Below are positions 1 to 4,444 of a stretch of 5,031 bases of DNA, piece by piece; the stretch's first letter is position 1; every line of letters begins with the position of its first letter. The notes under the pieces were generated by a model. The model did no database searches and had not been told where the DNA came from. It saw nothing but the letters and a program-made list of their open reading frames with translations. The stretch lies in NCBI GenBank assembly GCA_026982025.1, contig JALSHX010000056.1, positions 1 through 5,031 on the forward strand, in the 5' to 3' direction. A program made the translations under genes and the position numbers. This stretch comes from Aquificaceae bacterium. Lineage in GTDB: Bacteria > Aquificota > Aquificia > Aquificales > Aquificaceae.

Positions 1-24
1 TTGTAAAGAGATTGAGGGCGGAGC

Positions 25-582
25 ATGAAAGGGATTGTAGAGAGACTCAATAAAAAGCTCACAGTTCCGCTGGCTTACAAACTGAAAGATGTGAGCACAA
101 TAACCCCAAACAGGTTGACCCTTCTCTCTTTCCTGATTGCAGGGATCCTCGCCCCGATATCTATCGTCGGAGGGTATTTACCTCTTGCAGGGGTTATGGT
201 GTATATTGGAGCGCTCTTAGATTCCTTAGACGGAGATCTTGCCCGAGTGAGGGGAATTACCTCCAAGGAAGGTGCTATACTGGATGCGGTTTTAGACAGA
301 TATACGGACTTACTACTTATAGGCTCGTTGATAATCTACGATAGAGAGTGCCTCCTTTGGGGAATTCTCGCTATTATAGGTGTATCCTTAGTTCCTTATA
401 TAAGGGCGAAGACTGAGGCTGAAGGTAAAAGCTCAACCGCTACCTTGGGTTCGAGGGATGTAAGAAACCTGATCCTGCTGGTGGGGTTGCTTTTGAATAC
501 ACCATGCTTAACTTTAATTGTGCTTGCTATAGTGTCAAATATATCCGCCCTTCACAGGCTACTTCATGTACTTAAGAGGTAG
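25..582 (+). CDS. CDP-alcohol phosphotransferase, probable di-myo-inositol-phosphate-phosphate synthase (DIPPS-like)
   Basis: This 185-residue integral membrane enzyme belongs to the CDP-alcohol phosphatidyltransferase family, which moves a phospho-alcohol from a CDP carrier to an acceptor hydroxyl with release of CMP. The full signature is visible: D66, D69-G70, A73-R74, G83, D87 and D91, fitting DxxDGxxAR(x8)GxxxDxxxD, whose aspartates bind the metal ions. Residues 1-20 form a basic amphipathic helix before the first membrane segment. About six hydrophobic segments follow, roughly at 31-50, 51-68, 94-105, 109-126, 147-158 and 160-175. Length is normal for a single-domain member. From memory, the segment around TPNRLTLLSF and the later SRDVRNL resemble the C-terminal domain of the archaeal fused IPCT/DIPPS. 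Two bases separate it from the nucleotidyltransferase gene, which favours an inositol-phosphate substrate. A phospholipid synthase such as a phosphatidylglycerophosphate or inositol-phosphate lipid synthase remains possible. The family is certain; the substrate is inferred. The ATG at 25 has GAGGG six bases upstream. Confidence 0.93.
   Translation: MKGIVERLNKKLTVPLAYKLKDVSTITPNRLTLLSFLIAGILAPISIVGGYLPLAGVMVYIGALLDSLDGDLARVRGITSKEGAILDAVLDRYTDLLLIGSLIIYDRECLLWGILAIIGVSLVPYIRAKTEAEGKSSTATLGSRDVRNLILLVGLLLNTPCLTLIVLAIVSNISALHRLLHVLKR
576..579 (+). promoter_or_regulatory. Ribosome binding site deciding the nucleotidyltransferase start
   Basis: AAGAGG lies at the end of the preceding coding region, with GAGG at 576-579. 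Two consecutive in-frame starts follow: GTG at 585 (spacing 5) and ATG at 588 (spacing 8). The ATG is preferred by codon and spacing, and it puts the family-typical first strand (MKCVILAAG) at the very N terminus. The choice changes the protein by one residue only. Confidence 0.55.
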
Positions 583-587
583 CCGTG

Positions 588-1301
588 ATGAAGTGTGTAA
601 TACTCGCAGCGGGAAGAGGTAGCAGGCTTAAGCCTATAACTAGCTACATACCCAAACCCTTGTTACCGGTAAACCATGGGTGTGTGATAGATAGGGTTAT
701 AAGTTATCTATCCTGCGGGTGTAAAGAAATACTCCTCGTAACTGGACATCTCCACGAGCTACTTGAAAGGTATATAGTGAGAAGGTACCCGAACGTTAAG
801 TTTGTGAATGTTGATCGCATAACTCCCGGCAATCTTCATACCCTACTGCAAGTTCGGGATTTCCTGAGCGGTGAAGAATTCGTTATCGCAAACGCGGATC
901 ACATATTCCCTGAAGAGGTATGGAACCCCTTTCCTAAGAAGGAAGGTTCGCTTGAGCTTGCCTGTCACAGTAGTGGAACGAGAGCTTTTCTTGAGGACGA
1001 GATGAAGGTGAAGGTAAAGAACAGCAAGCTCGTCAGGATGGATAAGAAGCTTGAAAACTACGAAGGAGCTTACACTGGACTTGCCTACGTAGGTAAGGAT
1101 AGTGCAGATATCTTCTGGGAGTCCGCTGAAAAAGTGTCAGCACAGCGAAGAGATGAAGCCAAAGTTGAGGATGTTTTCAACTTTCTTGCAGAAAAGGAAA
1201 TGCCAGAAGTGGTCTGGATAGATAACATCCGATTCTACGAGGTAGATACCGTAGAGGACCTCAGGAGGATATGGAATGAAGCCAAGGCTGGTTCTTTTTG
1301 A
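588..1301 (+). CDS. Sugar/inositol-phosphate nucleotidyltransferase, probable inositol-1-phosphate cytidylyltransferase (IPCT-like)
   Basis: This soluble 237-residue protein has the Rossmann-like NTP-transferase fold. It probably activates inositol-1-phosphate with CTP to give CDP-inositol and pyrophosphate. Visible motifs are VILAAGRGSRL at 4-14 (the nucleotide-binding GxGxRL loop), PKPLLPV at 22-28 with K23, NADHIF at 102-107 with the metal-binding D104, and EVDTVEDL at 208-215 with a probable second metal ligand D210. The stretch DRITPGNLHTLL at 76-87, followed by ADH, resembles archaeal IPCT more than ordinary glucose-1-phosphate uridylyl- or thymidylyltransferases. So does the segment at 140-163, running from a basic strand (KVKV) through KKLENY to YTG. 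That comparison is from memory. There is no left-handed beta-helix or other C-terminal domain, so it is a stand-alone catalytic unit. The gene lies two to five bases after the DIPPS-like gene and overlaps the HAD gene by 26 bases. A GTG at 585 is an alternative start. Nucleotidyltransferase is certain; the inositol-1-phosphate substrate is a moderately supported inference. Confidence 0.92.
   Translation: MKCVILAAGRGSRLKPITSYIPKPLLPVNHGCVIDRVISYLSCGCKEILLVTGHLHELLERYIVRRYPNVKFVNVDRITPGNLHTLLQVRDFLSGEEFVIANADHIFPEEVWNPFPKKEGSLELACHSSGTRAFLEDEMKVKVKNSKLVRMDKKLENYEGAYTGLAYVGKDSADIFWESAEKVSAQRRDEAKVEDVFNFLAEKEMPEVVWIDNIRFYEVDTVEDLRRIWNEAKAGSF
1264..1268 (+). promoter_or_regulatory. Strong ribosome binding site for the HAD gene
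   Basis: GGAGG within CAGGAGGAT lies seven bases before the ATG at 1276. It is inside the coding end of the nucleotidyltransferase gene. Another ATG at 1271 is in a different frame and too close to the site. This supports the 1276 start and the 26-base gene overlap. Confidence 0.75.
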
Positions 1302-1908
1302 CCTTGACGGAACCTTGGTTGACAGCATGGGAATATATGCAGAGAAAGCCTCTGAGCTTATAGGAGAGCACTACGGAATTTTTAAGGAGGAGGCAAAGGA
1401 ACTGTATCTTAAAACCTCCGGACTTCCCTTTATAAAACAGTTGGAGATCATGTTTCCGGGAGATAGTAGGAATAAGCATGTTGCTGAAGCCTTTGAGAGC
1501 TGGAAAGGGCATATCTTAGAGGATTTAGAGATTCATCCTGAGGGCGTTGAGGTCATAGATCAACTTAACAGAATGGGTATAGTAACGGCGATATCTTCCA
1601 ACAACCTCAAGGAATACGTGGAGGATATAGTTAAGCGCAGCGGAGCACAGCCAAGGTATATCTTAGGATGGGATGGCAGAGACTTTACAAAGGGCAGACC
1701 TCACGTGGAACACCTTGAAAGGGAAACAGGGATTCAGCGGCGTAGCTTCCTCATGGTAGGTGATAGCCCAAACGATATGAAGATAGCCATGGACTGCGGA
1801 GTTAACTTCGTTGCTTTGCTCAGGGAATTTACAGAAGAAGTATTTTTATCATCAGGAAAGAACGTTAGAGTAATTAAAAAAATCAGAGAGCTTTTAGATT
1901 TCGTTTAG
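1276..1908 (+). CDS. HAD-superfamily phosphatase, candidate phosphatase of the inositol-phosphate pathway
   Basis: This 210-residue soluble phosphohydrolase is of the phosphoglycolate-phosphatase-like HAD type. All four motifs are intact. DLDGT has nucleophile D9 and acid/base D11. The motif II serine follows a hydrophobic strand (S107/S108, then NN). Motif III is K139 in KGRPH. Motif IV is VGDSPNDM with D163 and D167. Residues about 17-85 form the helical C1 cap that gives this subgroup its substrate selectivity. The 26-base overlap with the nucleotidyltransferase gene and the strong internal ribosome binding site point to translational coupling and a shared pathway. The proposed role is removal of the terminal phosphate from phosphorylated di-myo-inositol phosphate. 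That is inference from context; phosphoglycolate phosphatase, pyrophosphatase PpaX-like or general sugar-phosphatase activity would look the same in sequence. The 3' end overlaps the convergent uracil-DNA glycosylase gene by 26 bases. Confidence 0.93.
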   Translation: MKPRLVLFDLDGTLVDSMGIYAEKASELIGEHYGIFKEEAKELYLKTSGLPFIKQLEIMFPGDSRNKHVAEAFESWKGHILEDLEIHPEGVEVIDQLNRMGIVTAISSNNLKEYVEDIVKRSGAQPRYILGWDGRDFTKGRPHVEHLERETGIQRRSFLMVGDSPNDMKIAMDCGVNFVALLREFTEEVFLSSGKNVRVIKKIRELLDFV

Positions 1909-2578
1909 CTTCCCTGAAAACTTCCACCCACTTCTCCCACCTGAGCCTCCCCGTCTGGGTGTTCTGTTTACTGGGATGATAAGAAGTTATCAATGTGTAA
2001 GGAAGCCCTTCGGGCTTATATACTAAACCATGTCCGAACTTTATACCCTTCAGATTGGACTCAGGGTATATCTTATTTAGAGCCTTAATGGTTCCCTTCA
2101 AGGCTATACTCCCGAGGCAGAGAACAACCCGAACACTCTTTAAGAGTTTAAACTCCCTCACGAGATATTCGTTGCAGTTCTCAATTTCCTCTCTCGTGGG
2201 CTTGTTCTGTGGCGGAGCGCAGCGTACGACCGCCGTTATGTAGGCATCCCTCAGCTCAAAGCCGTCCTCCCTGTGAACAGATTGAGGCTTGTTGGCAAAT
2301 CCCGTTTGGTATAGAGCCTTAGCAAGCCAGTTTCCCGATTCGTCTCCGGTAAACATCCTCCCCGTTCTATTTCCGCCGTGGGCTGCAGGGGCGAGACCCA
2401 CAATGAGAAGCCGTGCCTCGGGGTCTCCAAATCCGGGGAGTGGTTTTGCCCAGTAATTCCAGTCTTTAAATCTTTTGACCTTTTTCTTGCCGACTTCCTC
2501 AATGTAAGAGATAAGTCGCGGGCAGGCTCTACAATTAATTATTTTTTTGCGGAGTTCGGCAAGGTCCTGCTCGTTCAT
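1883..2578 (-). CDS. udgB: Family 5 (UDGb-type) uracil-DNA glycosylase with 4Fe-4S cluster
   Basis: This 231-residue DNA repair enzyme removes uracil, and in this family other deaminated bases, from DNA to begin base-excision repair. Cytosine deamination is a heavy burden for thermophiles. Four cysteines, C16 and C19 (CRACPRL) plus C120 and C135, have the spacing of the iron-sulfur cluster in thermophilic family 4 and 5 glycosylases. Motif 1, GLAPAAHGGNRTGR at 61-74, is diagnostic of family 5: it lacks the polar catalytic residue found at this position in family 4, and continues into MFTGD. The C-terminal motif SYHPSKQNTQTGRL at 199-212 carries the conserved H201. Overall it resembles the Thermus thermophilus UDGB sequence as I recall it. 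Length is normal. No clear Shine-Dalgarno sequence precedes the ATG at 2578. A TATAAT box 13 bases upstream suggests a very short leader. The gene diverges from rimM and converges on the HAD gene. Confidence 0.95.
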   Translation of the reverse strand: MNEQDLAELRKKIINCRACPRLISYIEEVGKKKVKRFKDWNYWAKPLPGFGDPEARLLIVGLAPAAHGGNRTGRMFTGDESGNWLAKALYQTGFANKPQSVHREDGFELRDAYITAVVRCAPPQNKPTREEIENCNEYLVREFKLLKSVRVVLCLGSIALKGTIKALNKIYPESNLKGIKFGHGLVYKPEGLPYTLITSYHPSKQNTQTGRLRWEKWVEVFREAKRNLKAL

Positions 2579-2586
2579 GAGAGAAT

Positions 2587-2596
2587 CATAATTATA
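2587..2596. promoter_or_regulatory. Possible overlapping divergent -10 elements between udgB and rimM
   Basis: The 23-base gap between the two starts contains the perfect 8-base palindrome ATAATTAT at 2588-2595. Read on the minus strand it gives TATAAT (2596-2591), 12 bases before the glycosylase ATG. On the plus strand it gives CATAAT (2587-2592), 9 bases before the rimM ATG. Transcripts would start within a few bases of each start codon, which fits the lack of Shine-Dalgarno sequences on both sides. I found no convincing -35 element on either strand, so the assignment is tentative. Confidence 0.35.
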
Positions 2597-2601
2597 TTGG
2601 G

Positions 2602-3093
2602 ATGAACTTTGTTGTGGTGGGAAAGGTGATCGGAACCTTTGGGACAGAAGGGGATTTAAAGGTTTTAGCCATAGCTCCCGAGGAATTTTTTAAAGGTGCT
2701 AAGAAGCTCTACTTTAAGAGGAAGGGAGGAGGCTTCGTCCCTTTCGGTGTTGAAAGAGTGTCTGAAGCGGGAGGATATTTGATCGTTAAGCTCATTATAA
2801 ACGGGGGTATTGAGGATGCTAAGGGTTTTGTGGGTGCGAAGATATATGCACAGCAAGAAGAACTGCCCTCCATCGGTGAGGACGAGTATTATGCCTTTGA
2901 GCTTGAGGGGATGGAGGTTTTTACGCAGGAGGGGGAGTTTATCGGTTTAGTTGAAAGAGTTGAGGAAGGAGGACCGTACTCCTATTTGGTTTTGAACAAG
3001 GGCAATACATGGATACCCTTCCACTCGGAGGTTGTCCTTTCCGTTGACAGGGATAAAAGAAGGATCACTGTCAGGGATAATGTAATTCCGTAA
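2602..3093 (+). CDS. rimM: Ribosome maturation factor RimM
   Basis: RimM is a cytoplasmic 30S assembly factor that binds ribosomal protein S19 and helps mature the 3' head domain of 16S rRNA. The 163-residue length is typical. The N-terminal beta-barrel domain opens with VGKVIGTFGTEGDLKV at 6-21, matching the family's GK(I/V)xxxxGxxGxLKV pattern. The C-terminal PRC-barrel begins near EYYAFELEGMEV at 95-106 and ends with IPFHSEVVLSVDRDKRRITV at 138-157. The start at 2602 places the first motif at the correct distance from the N terminus. No usable Shine-Dalgarno sequence is present; GGG directly abuts the ATG. In many bacteria rimM sits between rpsP and trmD. Here it stands beside a divergent glycosylase gene and a radical SAM gene 12 bases downstream, so the usual ribosomal operon is absent locally. 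Confidence 0.95.
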   Translation: MNFVVVGKVIGTFGTEGDLKVLAIAPEEFFKGAKKLYFKRKGGGFVPFGVERVSEAGGYLIVKLIINGGIEDAKGFVGAKIYAQQEELPSIGEDEYYAFELEGMEVFTQEGEFIGLVERVEEGGPYSYLVLNKGNTWIPFHSEVVLSVDRDKRRITVRDNVIP

Positions 3094-3105
3094 ATTTAAT
3101 GGAAG

Positions 3106-4125
3106 ATGAGGGCGGTTGCCAAATTCTGGCACTTGGAAGACGGTAAGGTACACTGTGACCTTTGTCCGGTGGGCTGTGACCTTAAGGAAGGACAGGTAGG
3201 TTCCTGCGGTGTAAGGGTTAATGTCGGAGGAAGGCTCATCACCTTTACATTCGGTACGGTAACGAGCGCCGCGATAGATCCCGTTGAGAAAAAACCGCTT
3301 TTTCACTTCTATCCAGGACACCTGACTTTAACCATCGCAACACCGGGGTGCAACCTCCACTGCAGAGGTTGTCAGAACTGGCAGATTTCTCAGGTCCCGA
3401 AGGGTGCTGTGTTTGAGAATAGTGCCTTTGAGGAGACTTATATTGATCCTTCCCTGATTGTGGAGAAAGCACTTGAAAGCGGTTGCAAAAGCATATCATA
3501 CTCCTACTCGGACCCCACCATCTTTGCGGAGTACATGATTGAAGTGGCAAAGCTGGCAAAGGAGAGGGGACTTTTCAACATCATGGTCACCGCCGGGTAT
3601 ATAAACAGGGACCCCCTTGAAGAGATTAACAGATACATGGATGCATACAGTATTGACCTTAAATTCTTTTCCGACGAGGCATACAGGAAGTACTCAAAGG
3701 GAAGGCTCCAGCCCGTTCTTGAGAACATTGAGTACCTTTTTTCAACTGGGAAGTGGATTGAACTTACCACACTCATCGTTCCAAGGTTTTTGACCGAAAA
3801 GCAGATCAGGGGAATAGCCCGATGGATAAGAGAGAGCCTTGCCCCGTGGGTTCCGTGGCACCTATCAAGGTTTTTCCCTCACTACCGGGCACTTGAACTT
3901 CCTCCCACACCGGAGGAAGACCTCTTCAGGGCGTACACCATAGGTAAGGAAGAAGGTCTTGAACATGTTTTTATTGGAAACCTGTGGGGAAATGACTACG
4001 AAAGTACCTACTGTCCTTCCTGCGGAGAAATCCTCATAAGGAGAAGAGGTTTTCATGTTGAAGGTTTTTACATAAAGGAGGGCAGGTGCCCATCCTGTTC
4101 AAAGGAAGTAAAGGGCTTTTTCTGA
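3106..4125 (+). CDS. amrS: AmmeMemoRadiSam system radical SAM enzyme AmrS
   Basis: This 339-residue radical S-adenosylmethionine protein is related to pyruvate formate-lyase activating enzymes. The SAM-cluster motif CNLHCRGC gives C82, C86 and C89 (CxxxCxxC). An N-terminal cysteine set (C17, C20, C24, C34 in the CDLCPVGC and GSCGVR segments) is characteristic of the AmrS subfamily. A C-terminal zinc-ribbon-like pair, CPSC at 303-306 and CPSC at 328-331, closes the protein. Internal family landmarks include SYSYSDPTIF at 131-140 and DLKFF at 184-188. The family name comes from its frequent genomic association with an AMMECR1-domain protein and a Memo-like protein, neither of which is in this window. 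I do not assign a reaction or substrate. It lies 12 bases after rimM, so co-transcription is likely. GGAAG immediately touches the ATG, which is poor spacing, but no other in-frame start exists upstream before the stop at 3091. Confidence 0.93.
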   Translation: MRAVAKFWHLEDGKVHCDLCPVGCDLKEGQVGSCGVRVNVGGRLITFTFGTVTSAAIDPVEKKPLFHFYPGHLTLTIATPGCNLHCRGCQNWQISQVPKGAVFENSAFEETYIDPSLIVEKALESGCKSISYSYSDPTIFAEYMIEVAKLAKERGLFNIMVTAGYINRDPLEEINRYMDAYSIDLKFFSDEAYRKYSKGRLQPVLENIEYLFSTGKWIELTTLIVPRFLTEKQIRGIARWIRESLAPWVPWHLSRFFPHYRALELPPTPEEDLFRAYTIGKEEGLEHVFIGNLWGNDYESTYCPSCGEILIRRRGFHVEGFYIKEGRCPSCSKEVKGFF

Positions 4126-4383
4126 CTACTCCACCTCAATTTTTTTTGAGGTTTTCTTCTTTTTGTCGGAGGTTTTTTCCTCAAGGGAGTTAACCTTGTA
4201 GTCAATCAGGGTTTTGACAATCTTTAGGAAGGAGAGTTCAATTGCGTAAATATTCCTTACAACTTCGTCGCGCACATCCTTGGGAGGTAAAAGCTTCTCC
4301 ATCAACCTTCCGATACTGCCCCTAATTTCTTCAATTTCTTCTTCAAGGGTTTCGGTTTTTAGGTCCTCCTTTTTACCAGCCAT
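4126..4383 (-). CDS. Small lysine-rich helical hypothetical protein
   Basis: I do not recognise this 85-residue protein. It is predicted to be almost all helix. Residues 1-22 are highly charged (KKEDLKTETLEEEIEEI). A more hydrophobic amphipathic stretch from about 23 to 64 is broken at LLPP (31-34). The tail at 69-82 is strongly basic with two lysine clusters (DKKKKTSKK). There are no cysteines, signal peptide or membrane span, so it is probably cytoplasmic. The basic tail could contact nucleic acid or acidic partners; that is speculation. Its stop codon directly abuts the amrS stop on the opposite strand. No Shine-Dalgarno sequence precedes the ATG at 4383, where the upstream sequence is AT-rich (TTAAATTATTAGT). 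The coherent heptad-like hydrophobic spacing and complete packing into the gap argue that it is a real gene, but it could be a chance frame. Confidence 0.68.
   Translation of the reverse strand: MAGKKEDLKTETLEEEIEEIRGSIGRLMEKLLPPKDVRDEVVRNIYAIELSFLKIVKTLIDYKVNSLEEKTSDKKKKTSKKIEVE
4133..4163 (+). terminator. Probable intrinsic terminator of the rimM-amrS transcript
   Basis: A perfect 7-base inverted repeat, ACCTCAA at 4133-4139 and TTGAGGT at 4146-4152, encloses a six-T loop. It is followed by a T-rich tail (TTTTCTTCTTTTTG). It begins eight bases after the amrS stop. The stem is short and has only three GC pairs, so the strength is uncertain. Read on the minus strand the hairpin is not followed by a U tract, so it would act mainly on the plus strand. 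It lies within the coding 3' end of the convergent small gene. Confidence 0.5.
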
Positions 4384-4444
4384 ACTAATAATTTAAGCCA
4401 TCGTTAATGGATTTGAGCGGTATGATTTAATTTTTCATATCCGG
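4384..4444. promoter_or_regulatory. AT-rich divergent intergenic region with a weak -10-like box
   Basis: This 61-base gap separates the divergent hypothetical gene and the membrane sensor gene and must hold promoters for both, unless one is silent. On the plus strand TATGAT at 4421-4426 is one mismatch from the -10 consensus and lies 18 bases before the ATG at 4445. On the minus strand TTAAAT or TAAATT close to the ATG at 4383 could serve. No good -35 hexamer was found for either. Confidence 0.25.

Noticed and set aside
1..24. Possible 3' end of an upstream gene
   Set aside because: Two in-frame stops (TAA at 4-6, TGA at 13-15) are compatible with a preceding gene, but too few bases are visible to support a call.
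1384..1393. Strong Shine-Dalgarno-like AAGGAGGAGG inside the HAD gene
   Set aside because: No start codon lies at suitable spacing in any frame with a plausible product; the bases encode the KEE of the cap domain.
2003..2017. Perfect 6-base hairpin AAGCCC-TTC-GGGCTT, possible terminator for the HAD transcript
   Set aside because: It is not followed by a T tract on either strand, and it lies in a well-conserved coding part of the glycosylase gene (KPEGLP).
2538..2548. AT-rich stretch with seven T's near the 5' end of the glycosylase gene, as a terminator or promoter
   Set aside because: It has no hairpin before it and encodes the KKIIN just before the first cluster cysteine.
2378..2605. Plus-strand open frame of 75 codons antisense to the glycosylase gene
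   Set aside because: It is a shadow of a strongly conserved gene, lacks family features and runs over the rimM start.
2947..3321. Minus-strand open frame of 124 codons across rimM and amrS
   Set aside because: It covers the coding sequence of two clear conserved genes and its translation shows no coherent domain.
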